DNA of 64,000 nt, taken from the NCBI GenBank assembly GCA_016213735.1, contig JACQZU010000026.1, positions 62,001 to 126,000 of the forward strand, written 5' to 3'. Shown piece by piece: positions 56,753 through 64,000 of the stretch. The DNA comes from Acidobacteriota bacterium. GTDB lineage: Bacteria > Acidobacteriota > Holophagae > Holophagales > Holophagaceae. Each line of letters opens with the position of its first letter. Positions within the stretch are counted from its first letter, which is position 1. Position numbers and translations under genes: made by a program. The notes below the pieces were generated by a model. The model saw nothing but the letters and a program-made list of their open reading frames with translations, searched no databases and had not been told where the DNA came from.

Positions 56753-57274
56753 TCACAAATGGAAATGGCGGACCTTCATTCGTGGGCCGCGGCCCAGGGC
56801 CTGCCAGCGCGGCACGAGGGCGAAGGCGCCGCAGGCGGCCAGGGCGAGAGCGTAGGAACTGCCCAGGGCCAGGAGCAGGTTGAGGAGGTCCAGGGAGGCC
56901 AGCAGGCTCCAGGGCCTCGGGTGACCCCAGGCGGCCAGGGCCGATCCGGCCGCCAGGACACCGGTCAGGCCCGCCAGGAGGAACAGGGCCGCCCCACCGG
57001 CGACGGCGGAGACCCACGCCGGCCAGTCCGCGGCGGCCACCCCCCTCAGGCGGGGGGCGCCCCACGCGGAGACCAGGCCGAGGGACAACATGGCGGCGCT
57101 CCCGTGGAAGAGGAGGAAGACCGGGTCGCCCTCCCACTTCGCCCCCACCCAGAGGGTCCCGCCCAGGGCCACCAGGAGGGCCAGCAGCACGCCGGCCTTG
57201 CGCCAGGTCTGCTCGGCCCTCTCGCCGGGGGTCATCCAGCACTGTTCGGCACGAAAGGCGTCGTCGGGAATCAT
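56753..57274 (-). CDS. Hypothetical four-helix membrane protein
   Basis: 173 residues from ATG 57274 (GAGGAAGCG upstream). After a hydrophilic N-terminus with R-A-E-Q-C-W-M-T-P-G-E-R-A-E-Q, four hydrophobic segments follow at about 27-45, 52-68, 84-108 and 122-150. It ends with a basic M-K-V-R-H-F-H-L. No family recognised. It is the last gene of the minus-strand group that begins at the PilZ gene. Confidence 0.6.
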   Translation of the reverse strand: MIPDDAFRAEQCWMTPGERAEQTWRKAGVLLALLVALGGTLWVGAKWEGDPVFLLFHGSAAMLSLGLVSAWGAPRLRGVAAADWPAWVSAVAGGAALFLLAGLTGVLAAGSALAAWGHPRPWSLLASLDLLNLLLALGSSYALALAACGAFALVPRWQALGRGPRMKVRHFHL

Positions 57275-57330
57275 CGCTTCCTCACCCACCTGGATGGGGC
57301 GAGAACCTGGGGGGTTCCCGGGAGGTTCCC

Positions 57331-58140
57331 TCAGCACCGGGCGCAGAAGTGGGGGGGCGCCGGGAGGGTCGCCAGGCGGAGAAACAAGTCCTTCCAGGCT
57401 TCCACCGGGCCCCGGAACACCGCCAGATCGGGGCTCAGCATCCCCAGGGCCTGCAGCGGCCTCGGGTCGGCGTCCAGGGGGAGCACGGGGACGGGCCGGC
57501 CTCCTTGTCCCCGCAGCACGGCCCGGGCCCGCTCCTGCACGGGCGCGGCGGTGGGCAGTTCCAGGGGATCCCAGAGGACCTGGACCCCTGAGGGCAGGAC
57601 AACCCCCGGCCACCAGGGGGCCTCGAATCCGTCCTTCGAGGGGATCCAGGGGGGGGACTCGAACACCTCCTCGATGTGTTGCCGTGACCATTCGGGAAGG
57701 AGGTCCTTCAATTGTCCGGCTTCGAGCGGGGAGAGGCGGGCCCGTCCCAGCGGCACGGGATGGGGCGCCCGCAGCCGTCCAGGCAGTCGACGGGGCACAA
57801 TCGGCTGGCCTTCCGGCCAGGGGATCCCGGCGTCGATGGCGCAAACCAAAGAGCCGATCCTGGTGCGATAGGGCTCCAGGAAGGGCGCTCCATCGGAGTC
57901 CAGGGGCAGAAGACCCGCGAGGTTGAGGGGCAGTCCCTGGGCCTGAAGGTCCCCGATGGCCCCCAGCGGGCCAGAAAGGTCGCTCTCGTGCCGGCCCAGC
58001 ACGGCCACCAGGGGCCACCCGTGTTCGGAGATCCGTTCGACCAGGATGAGCGGGGTGGCTCCCGGAACCTGGAGGAGGCTGCCGCCGATCCGCGCCGACT
58101 TTTCAAGGCTCCCAAGGTCCACAGGCCCCCCCGGGCCCAC
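57331..58140 (-). CDS. Hypothetical protein downstream of the PilZ gene
   Basis: About 269 residues from a GTG at 58140, one base after the PilZ gene's TAA. A later GTG (second Val of the frame) is an alternative start. The N-terminal part has alternating beta-like and loop segments (P-L-I-L-V-E-R-I-S-E-H-G-W-P-L-V-A-V-L), then a Pro-rich C-terminus ending H-F-C-A-R-C. I do not recognise a family; no transmembrane helix is obvious. Tight spacing suggests a functional link with the PilZ protein. Confidence 0.6.
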   Translation of the reverse strand: MGPGGPVDLGSLEKSARIGGSLLQVPGATPLILVERISEHGWPLVAVLGRHESDLSGPLGAIGDLQAQGLPLNLAGLLPLDSDGAPFLEPYRTRIGSLVCAIDAGIPWPEGQPIVPRRLPGRLRAPHPVPLGRARLSPLEAGQLKDLLPEWSRQHIEEVFESPPWIPSKDGFEAPWWPGVVLPSGVQVLWDPLELPTAAPVQERARAVLRGQGGRPVPVLPLDADPRPLQALGMLSPDLAVFRGPVEAWKDLFLRLATLPAPPHFCARC

Positions 58141-58141
58141 C

Positions 58142-59542
58142 TTATCCCGGAACCGAGAGCCCCAGCGCCTGTTCCACGATGGCCGAAAAGCTCTCGTCCA
58201 GGGCGTAGGGCTTCACCATGAGCTGGGTCACTCCGGCCCGCCGGGCCGCCAGCACCAGCGCGGTCGAGATCTCCTCCTGGGCCAGGATCACCGGAGGGAG
58301 TTCGCCTTGCAGGCGCCGAAGGGCCTCCACCAGTTCCATCCCTCCCAGTTCGGCCACCCCTCCGTCCACCAGAAGGCAGCCTTGGGACGAAAATTCGCCC
58401 TCCAGGGCCGGGACCAATTCAGAAAGGTGGTTGGCCACGATCACCCGGCCGTAGCCTTCCTCGGTCAGGTGGTCCACCACCGGGACCTGGTGTCCGTTGC
58501 CGGGAGGGATGGCCAGGATGACGCTCCTGGATCGCTTCTTCAGGCGGAGGAGCGCCGGGTTCCGGGCGGAAGCGGCCGACGGCTTTGGGACCGGGGCCGG
58601 GGTCTCGCTGGCTGGGTTCCGCCCGGCCTCCGCTCTCGGGGCGGCCATCTCCGTCGGCGGAGGAACGGCAGGGGCCGGGGGAGGCGCGGCGGCGGCGGGT
58701 GCCTGCGGGACGGCCGGGGAAGCCGGGACGGCCAGGGCGGCAGGGGCGGCAGGGGCCGAAGAGGCCGGGGGGGCTTCCTCCCGCACCTCCAGGCTCCGCC
58801 GGACCTTCGGAGGCAGGGTGGCCGGGGGGGGGCTCACCCTGCCGGAGATCAGGGATCGAAGGGAAGGGAGCATCTCCGATGGGAACCGGGAGATGTGAAG
58901 CCCGAGGTACAAGGCGCCCCCCGCGTTTTCCAGGTAGATGGCCTTTCCCTCGCACTCCCAGCTGCCGGGAATTCTCGGAAGCTTGCTCAGTTTGACGAGG
59001 TCAAAAGAATGGCCCGGCTGGACCAGATTGGCGTGCAAGGCCAGTTTCTTTTCCGTCTTGATCTCCATGGCCCGCTCCAGCCGAACCCGGACACCTTGCT
59101 CGGAGATGTTTTCGGCGATGCCCGTGAGGCCCGCCCCTTCGAAAAGGCCCGAGAGGGCCGTGAGCGTGGTGCCCTCCTTGAGGTGCAACCGGGCCCGGGG
59201 TCGGCGCCGGCGTTCGGTCAGGGCCAACTCCTCGGGAAGACTCAGGTCCGCCTGCCCAGGCCTGAGGGCCAGGAGGGTGGCCTCCCCTCCGACCCGGAGG
59301 CCGTCCAGGACGAAAACCAGGGTGATTCGTGCCCCCTTTTCCGACATCAGGCTGCCCTGAAGCTGGAAAGTGGCCTGACCCGTTCCGGGGTCAAGGCTGA
59401 GAAGGTGGGCGGGGCACTCCCGGCCCCGGGCCTCCACCAGGGTGAAGGGGGCCCTCACCCTCTGGGCGTCCTCGATGTAGGCCAGCACCAACTCCCCAGG
59501 CCCCTGCGTCTTCTTGTCCTTGCCCAGTCCGAAAATGGCCAT
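58142..59542 (-). CDS. PilZ-domain protein with C-terminal receiver-like domain
   Basis: 466 residues. An N-terminal YcgR-N-like beta segment (about 15-105) is followed by a PilZ domain with the c-di-GMP-binding R-R-R-R-P-R-A-R (111-118) and N-I-S-E-Q-G (145-150). An Ala/Pro-rich linker (about 240-340) leads to a receiver-like fold. There L-L-V-D-G-G keeps a possible phosphoacceptor Asp and M-V-K-P-Y the conserved Lys, but the acidic pair near the start of the domain is missing. It probably senses c-di-GMP and controls motility or surface polysaccharide. First gene of the group, divergent from hflX. Confidence 0.8.
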   Translation of the reverse strand: MAIFGLGKDKKTQGPGELVLAYIEDAQRVRAPFTLVEARGRECPAHLLSLDPGTGQATFQLQGSLMSEKGARITLVFVLDGLRVGGEATLLALRPGQADLSLPEELALTERRRRPRARLHLKEGTTLTALSGLFEGAGLTGIAENISEQGVRVRLERAMEIKTEKKLALHANLVQPGHSFDLVKLSKLPRIPGSWECEGKAIYLENAGGALYLGLHISRFPSEMLPSLRSLISGRVSPPPATLPPKVRRSLEVREEAPPASSAPAAPAALAVPASPAVPQAPAAAAPPPAPAVPPPTEMAAPRAEAGRNPASETPAPVPKPSAASARNPALLRLKKRSRSVILAIPPGNGHQVPVVDHLTEEGYGRVIVANHLSELVPALEGEFSSQGCLLVDGGVAELGGMELVEALRRLQGELPPVILAQEEISTALVLAARRAGVTQLMVKPYALDESFSAIVEQALGLSVPG

Positions 59543-59645
59543 GGAATCCCTTGGGTTCCGTCCTGATCCTATCGTCTGGATTGAAAAGTCGCTTGATTAC
59601 CGCAAGATGAAGGGGCCCGCCGGGCGCCAGGAGACCCCTCCGCAC

Positions 59646-60803
59646 ATGACCCAGGCTCCAACCCGTTGTTACCTATTGGCCCGCCTGGGCTTCCATGACA
59701 CCCCGAGCCTGATCGGGGAACACCTGGCTGAACTGGGGGAATTGGCCCGGGCCGCGGGGATGGACCCCGTGGGCCGGGAGCAGCTTCGGCGAGCGGCCGT
59801 GGACGCACGCACCTTCTACGGTCGCGGCCAGGTGGAACGGGCCGCGTCTGCGGCCCGCAACCTGCAAGCGGCGGTGCTTGTCTGCGACGACGACTTGAGC
59901 GGGGGCCAGGTCCACGCCATCACCAAAGCCACGGGCCTCCAGGTCATGGATCGCACGGACCTGATCCTCACGATCTTCGAGGCCCGGGCCCAGACCCAGG
60001 AGGCCCGCGTCCAGGTCGAACTGGCCCGATGCGAATACGAGCTGCCCCGGCTCAAGGGGGCCTGGACGCATTTGGAACGTCAGGTGGGCGGGGTGGGGGT
60101 CCGGGGCGGGCCGGGGGAAACCCAGATCGAGGTGGATCGCCGCATCACCCGACAGCGCATCGGGCAGCTCAAGAAGGAATTGCGGCACCTGGAACGGGTC
60201 CGGGAAACCCAGCGGCAGGGGCGCATCCCGGGCCTCCCCCGGGTGTCCCTGGTGGGCTACACCAACGCCGGGAAGACCAGCCTCCTCCTGGCCCTGACGG
60301 GGGAAGGGGAACCCCAGGACATGCTCTTTGCCACCCTGGACACGACCACCCGGCGGGCCTGGCTGGGGGCCGACCCCGATTCCGGGCGGCCGCGGCACGC
60401 CCTGGTCTCGGACACCGTGGGCTTCATCCGGAAGCTCCCTCACCAGCTGGTGGCCGCCTTCCGCTCCACCCTGGGGGAGGTTCGCACCGCCGAGGCCCTT
60501 CTGGTGGTGGCCGACGGCGCCAGCCCAGACCTCGACGAGCACCTCGGGGTGGTGGCGGAAACCCTGGAGGAGATCGGATGCGCCGGCCACCCCCGCCTCC
60601 TGGTGTTGAACCAGGTGGATCGCCTGACCCGGCCCCAGCGGATCGAACTGAAGCGCAGGCACCCGGGCGCCGTCCTTGCCTGCGCCCTCACCGGGGAGGG
60701 TGTTCCCGAGGTGCGCGAGTGGCTCCTGGACCTGATCCCCGGGCCGCCCCGGCCCCGGGAACCTGAAGCCTGGGAAAAGGACCAGACGGTCCCGGCCGGT
60801 TGA
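59646..60803 (+). CDS. hflX: Ribosome-associated GTPase HflX
   Basis: About 385 residues. A ribosome-splitting GTPase active under heat and other stress. The HflX N-terminal domain includes the glycine-rich G-V-G-V-R-G-G-P-G-E-T-Q-I-E-V-D-R-R. GTPase motifs: G1 G-Y-T-N-A-G-K-T-S, G3 D-T-V-G-F-I-R-K-L-P, G4 N-Q-V-D, and G5-like L-T-G-E-G. The start could be ATG 59646 or 59607; neither has a well-placed ribosome site. Converges with the glucan phosphorylase gene. Confidence 0.93.
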   Translation: MTQAPTRCYLLARLGFHDTPSLIGEHLAELGELARAAGMDPVGREQLRRAAVDARTFYGRGQVERAASAARNLQAAVLVCDDDLSGGQVHAITKATGLQVMDRTDLILTIFEARAQTQEARVQVELARCEYELPRLKGAWTHLERQVGGVGVRGGPGETQIEVDRRITRQRIGQLKKELRHLERVRETQRQGRIPGLPRVSLVGYTNAGKTSLLLALTGEGEPQDMLFATLDTTTRRAWLGADPDSGRPRHALVSDTVGFIRKLPHQLVAAFRSTLGEVRTAEALLVVADGASPDLDEHLGVVAETLEEIGCAGHPRLLVLNQVDRLTRPQRIELKRRHPGAVLACALTGEGVPEVREWLLDLIPGPPRPREPEAWEKDQTVPAG

Positions 60804-60833
60804 GGATCCCGGCGGAACGCCGCGGCCCCCCGT

Positions 60834-62948
60834 TCAGCTCATCTGGCAGCTGCTCGACATGGAGGCGGGCAGGTAGCAGTTGGTGGCGTAGTCCATGAGC
60901 ATGCGGTCGGCGTTGAAGCGCCAGGCCAGGGTGCGGATGCTTCGCTTCACCCGGCGGACCCAGCCGTGGGGAATGCCGGTGTCGTTTCGGTCGTAGTAGA
61001 GGGGAAGGACCTCCTCCTCCAGCAGCCGGTAGAGGGCCTCCGCATCCCGGGCGTCCTGGGTGGCCTGGTCGGCGTGGACCTCTCCGTTGCCGATGGCGAA
61101 CCCGTTTTCCCCGTCGAAGGCCTCGGCCCACCAGCCGTCCAGGATGCTGATGTGCAGGCCGCCGTTGAGAACCACCTTCATGCCGCTGGTCCCGCAGGCC
61201 TCCAGGGGCCGCCGTGGATTGTTCAGCCAGGCGTCCACCCCCTGGTAGAGCTGCCGCCCCACGTGGATGTTGTAGTTCTCGATGAAGGCCACCCGGTCGC
61301 GGAAGCGCGGGTCCTGGCAGAACTGGAGCACGCGCCGGATCAGCTCCTTCCCTGTGCTGTCGGCGGGGTGGGCCCGTCCGGCGAAGACCAGGTTCAGGGG
61401 CCGTTCCGGGTTGTTCAGGATCGCGTCCAGGCGATCCAGGTCATGGAACACCAGGTCCGGCCGCTTGTAGGGGACGAAACGCCGGCCGAAACCGATGGTC
61501 AAGGCCTCCGGATCCAGGCCCTCGATGGCCGGGAGGCCCAGGCGCTCCCGCATTTTCGCGGAGCGTCCCGAGATGAAGCGCATGGTCCGCGCCTTGAGGA
61601 CCTGTTTGACTTCCCAGACCTCGGCGTCGTCGATGTCCTCCACCTTTCCCCAGAGGTCAGGGCGGGCGATGCTGTCCAGCCACTTGACCCCGATGTGGGT
61701 TCGGAAGAGCTGGTTCACTTCCTGCGCCATCCATGTGCTCGCGTGGACGCCGTTGGTGATGTGCCCGATGGGGACTTCATGGAGGCTCTTCCCCGGCCAG
61801 AGGCCTTGCCACATTTGCTTGGAGATCTTCCCGTGGAGTGCGGAGACCCCGTTCGTGAATCGGGCGTGCCGCAGGGCTAAGACTGTGGGGAGGAAGGGGG
61901 CGCCGGAATCCTCGGGGCGCACGCGCCCCATGGCCAGCACATCCTGGACAGGCATTCGCAGGCCTTCCGCCAGGGGATGGAGGTGTTCCTCGGCAAGCCC
62001 CGCCTCGAAGCGGTCATGGCCGGCTTCCACGGGGGTGTGGGTGGTAAAGACCGTGGCGCTGCCGGCGATCTGGAGGGCGAAGCGGGGATCCAGGTTGTCG
62101 TGCTGGACGCGATGCCGGGCCCACTCCAGCACTGCGAAGGCGCAGTGGCCCTCGTTCAGGTGGAGCACCCCCGGGGTGATGCCCAGGGCCCTCAGGGCCC
62201 GGTAGCCGCCCACGCCCAGCAGCAGCTCCTGCTGGATGCGGACCCGGCTGTCCCCGCCATACAGGCGGGCGGCGAGCTCCCGGTCCTCGGGGCTGTTGGC
62301 ATCGTCCCGGGGGTCCAGGAGCAACAGGCGGACCCGGCCCACGAAGGCCTCCAGGACCCGGGCGTACACCGTGCGCCCGGGCAGTTCGACCCCGACCCGG
62401 ACGGGATTCCCGTGCTTGTCACGGGCGAGCTCCAGGGGGAGGTTGCGCAGATCGTAGGGCTCCACCACGTCCTGCTGCCAGAAGCTGCCGTCGAGCACCT
62501 GGTTGGTGTACCCCTGGTGGTAGAGGAGGCCCACCCCCACCATCGGCACGCCGAGGTTCGAGGCGCCCTTGATGTGGTCCCCCGCCAGGATGCCCAGGCC
62601 CCCGCTGTAGATCGGAAGGCTTTCGTGGATGCCGAACTCCATGCAGAAATAGGCCACCGGACGGGAACCCAGGGCCCCGGCGTGGGTCATTCCCCAGGTG
62701 GTGGTGGCGGTGAGGTGCTCACGCAGCTGGCGGAGGGCCCGGTCGATGCGCGCGGGCACGTCCATTTCCTGGGCCCGGTGCTCCAGGTGGGCGGGGTCGA
62801 TCTCCCGGGCGAAAGCCAGGGGGTTCTGGTAGAGCCGGTGGTACAGGTCGATGTCGATGTCGCGGAAGATCGAACGGATCTCCGGGCGCCAGGTCCACCA
62901 GAGGTTGCGCGTGATGGCCAGGAGCTTCTGTTGGAGCGTGAGGGGCAT
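60834..62948 (-). CDS. glgP: Alpha-glucan phosphorylase (GT35, short GlgP type)
   Basis: 704 residues. Degrades glycogen or maltodextrin to glucose 1-phosphate. N-terminal L-W-W-T-W-R-P, Y-F-C-M-E-F-G-I-H-E-S-L-P-I-Y-S-G-G-L-G-I-L-A-G-D-H and T-H-T-P-V-E-A-G-H-D-R-F match the short bacterial/archaeal glucan phosphorylases. The PLP Lys is in A-C-G-T-S-G-M-K-V-V-L-N-G. ATG 62948 has GAGG 6 bases upstream. No other glycogen gene is adjacent. Confidence 0.93.
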   Translation of the reverse strand: MPLTLQQKLLAITRNLWWTWRPEIRSIFRDIDIDLYHRLYQNPLAFAREIDPAHLEHRAQEMDVPARIDRALRQLREHLTATTTWGMTHAGALGSRPVAYFCMEFGIHESLPIYSGGLGILAGDHIKGASNLGVPMVGVGLLYHQGYTNQVLDGSFWQQDVVEPYDLRNLPLELARDKHGNPVRVGVELPGRTVYARVLEAFVGRVRLLLLDPRDDANSPEDRELAARLYGGDSRVRIQQELLLGVGGYRALRALGITPGVLHLNEGHCAFAVLEWARHRVQHDNLDPRFALQIAGSATVFTTHTPVEAGHDRFEAGLAEEHLHPLAEGLRMPVQDVLAMGRVRPEDSGAPFLPTVLALRHARFTNGVSALHGKISKQMWQGLWPGKSLHEVPIGHITNGVHASTWMAQEVNQLFRTHIGVKWLDSIARPDLWGKVEDIDDAEVWEVKQVLKARTMRFISGRSAKMRERLGLPAIEGLDPEALTIGFGRRFVPYKRPDLVFHDLDRLDAILNNPERPLNLVFAGRAHPADSTGKELIRRVLQFCQDPRFRDRVAFIENYNIHVGRQLYQGVDAWLNNPRRPLEACGTSGMKVVLNGGLHISILDGWWAEAFDGENGFAIGNGEVHADQATQDARDAEALYRLLEEEVLPLYYDRNDTGIPHGWVRRVKRSIRTLAWRFNADRMLMDYATNCYLPASMSSSCQMS

Positions 62949-63021
62949 GTACGACCTCGGGAGGGAGCCTTGATTCTATTCCCTGGGCAGGTCCGGGGAG
63001 GGGGTTCCATTCCTGGCCGGG

Positions 63022-64000
63022 TCACGGCGACCCTCCTTCGGCGGGGCGGAGGCGGAGGTGCCTTTCCAGCGAGGACGCCACCAGGGGGTGGTAACGATCC
63101 CGCGCCTGGGCGAAGATGCGCCCGACCCTCGCAGGGCCGTCCGGCAGGGCCAGCATGGCGTCGTACAGGAGCCTGAGGGTTCTCCCACCCCCGGCGCTCC
63201 CCAGGATCTCCTCCGCCCGGGCCACCGCAGGGGCGTGGCCTCCCCTGACCCCCAGCACCAGCCAGGGAACGAGAACCGTGGGGTTCCGGGACCGTGTGAG
63301 GTGCCAGGCATGGTCCAGGGCCCCCAGGCGGGAGGCATCCAGGGATGGCCCAATCCCTGCCAGGAACCAGGCCCACTGGCGGGGGGACCAGGTCCGGGCG
63401 GGAAGGTTCTCCGGGGCGAGGGATCCTTCTCCGAGCCTTTTCGCGGCCGGGTCCGCGGCATCGAGGGCTTCGGATCCCAGCCAGGGGGCGTCGGGGGGCA
63501 GGCCCGCCTCCTCGATCCAGGCCCCGGTCGGCCCAGGCAGCTCCGCCTCCAGACGCTCCAGGAACTGAGAGGTGGAAAGGGACCGGAAGGCGCAATCCCG
63601 GAACAGCCGGCGCAGAAAGGCGTCGAGGGAGGCCCGGCCCGAACGGCGCTCGAGCATGACGAAGAAGAGGTAGCCCTTCTCGTAGGGGACCGTGCTGAGA
63701 ACCTGGTCGGGGTGCCGGCTGCGGAAATCCACCCGCAGCCGCTGGTCCGCCGGGGGCAGGGACGAGAAATCCTCAAGCAACTGCTGGCGGCCCAGTACGG
63801 CCTCCTCCTCGGCCCGGGCCTTCCCGAACAGGGCCTCCACGAGCCGCCGCTCCAGGTAGACCGTGAGCCCCTCGTTGAGCCACACGTCGTTCCAGGTGGC
63901 CTGGGTGACCAGGTTGCCGGCCCAGGCGTGGGCCAGTTCGTGGGCGATCGTCGAGGCCCCGCTGCGGTCTCCAACCAGCAGGGCGGGCGACACGAAAGTA
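63022..64000 (-). CDS. M1 family metallo-aminopeptidase (LTA4H-like), C-terminal part
   Basis: Partial: the frame runs off the window's right edge, so the N-terminal domain is not seen. The visible part starts T-F-V-S-P-A-L-L-V-G-D-R-S-G, closely matching the catalytic domain of leukotriene A4 hydrolase-type peptidases. It has the zinc site H-E-L-A-H-A-W with the third ligand Glu in W-L-N-E-G-L-T-V-Y. The downstream Y-E-K-G-Y-L-F-F supplies the catalytic Tyr region, and the rest is the helical C-terminal domain. It is transcribed in the same direction as glgP, 73 bases upstream of that gene's start. Confidence 0.9.
   Translation of the reverse strand, partial: TFVSPALLVGDRSGASTIAHELAHAWAGNLVTQATWNDVWLNEGLTVYLERRLVEALFGKARAEEEAVLGRQQLLEDFSSLPPADQRLRVDFRSRHPDQVLSTVPYEKGYLFFVMLERRSGRASLDAFLRRLFRDCAFRSLSTSQFLERLEAELPGPTGAWIEEAGLPPDAPWLGSEALDAADPAAKRLGEGSLAPENLPARTWSPRQWAWFLAGIGPSLDASRLGALDHAWHLTRSRNPTVLVPWLVLGVRGGHAPAVARAEEILGSAGGGRTLRLLYDAMLALPDGPARVGRIFAQARDRYHPLVASSLERHLRLRPAEGGSP

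Overview
This is a high-GC bacterial chromosome window. The complete str-S10-spc-alpha ribosomal supercluster, overlapping gene starts and stops, frequent TTG and GTG starts and the mix of accessory genes suggest a free-living Gram-negative bacterium. My best guess is Acidobacteriota, class Holophagae (Geothrix or Holophaga-like). That is inference from gene content and codon usage, not from a marker I could align.

Region 1 (about 1-15.8 kb) is a surface-polysaccharide locus. It holds a hexapeptide acetyltransferase, glycosyltransferases, an acyltransferase-3 membrane protein, an FkbM methyltransferase, a Wzx-type flippase, a UDP-xylose synthase, two distinct NodU/CmcH-type carbamoyltransferases and a protein joining a glutamine-dependent asparagine synthetase to a GT4 glycosyltransferase. 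The first 8 kb is visibly poorer in GC than the rest. It contains a sharp AT-rich patch (about 6.48-7.15 kb) crossing a gene boundary, as expected of a recombinationally mosaic glycan locus. The 8.06-14.8 kb part is a tight four-gene operon in which every junction overlaps. Together the genes predict a xylose-containing glycan decorated with carbamoyl, acetyl and methyl groups.

Region 2 (15.8-24 kb) is mixed: a BrnT/BrnA toxin-antitoxin pair with a predicted leaderless promoter and palindromic operator, gamma-glutamyltransferase, a membrane metallophosphoesterase, polynucleotide phosphorylase with a hairpin over its ribosome binding site, a WecA/MraY-like glycan initiator, a heptose-phosphate adenylyltransferase and an FmdB zinc ribbon.

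Region 3 (24-41.95 kb) is the translation supercluster: rpsL-rpsG-fusA, then rpsJ-rplC-rplD-rplW-rplB-rpsS-rplV-rpsC-rplP-rpmC-rpsQ-rplN-rplX, rplE-rpsZ-rpsH-rplF-rplR-rpsE-rpmD-rplO-secY-adk-infA-rpmJ-rpsM-rpsK-rpsD-rpoA-rplQ, closed by an intrinsic terminator. Neither tuf (after fusA) nor map (between adk and infA) is at its common place. Two long gaps, before rpsJ and before rplE, carry hairpins at positions suited to regulation.

Region 4 (41.97-64 kb) holds housekeeping and signalling genes: a Ser/Thr kinase fused to a universal-stress domain and paired with a metallophosphoesterase, an MHS-family transporter with a large soluble insertion, purine nucleoside phosphorylase, an unknown lipoprotein, a LysM-M23 peptidase, moaC, a HAD phosphatase, a PLP decarboxylase coupled to a dicarboxylate/amino-acid symporter, a dihydrolipoyl dehydrogenase, a PilZ protein with a degenerate receiver-like domain, HflX, an alpha-glucan phosphorylase and the 3' part of an M1 aminopeptidase cut by the window end. 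No tRNA, rRNA, CRISPR array, insertion sequence or prophage gene was recognised.
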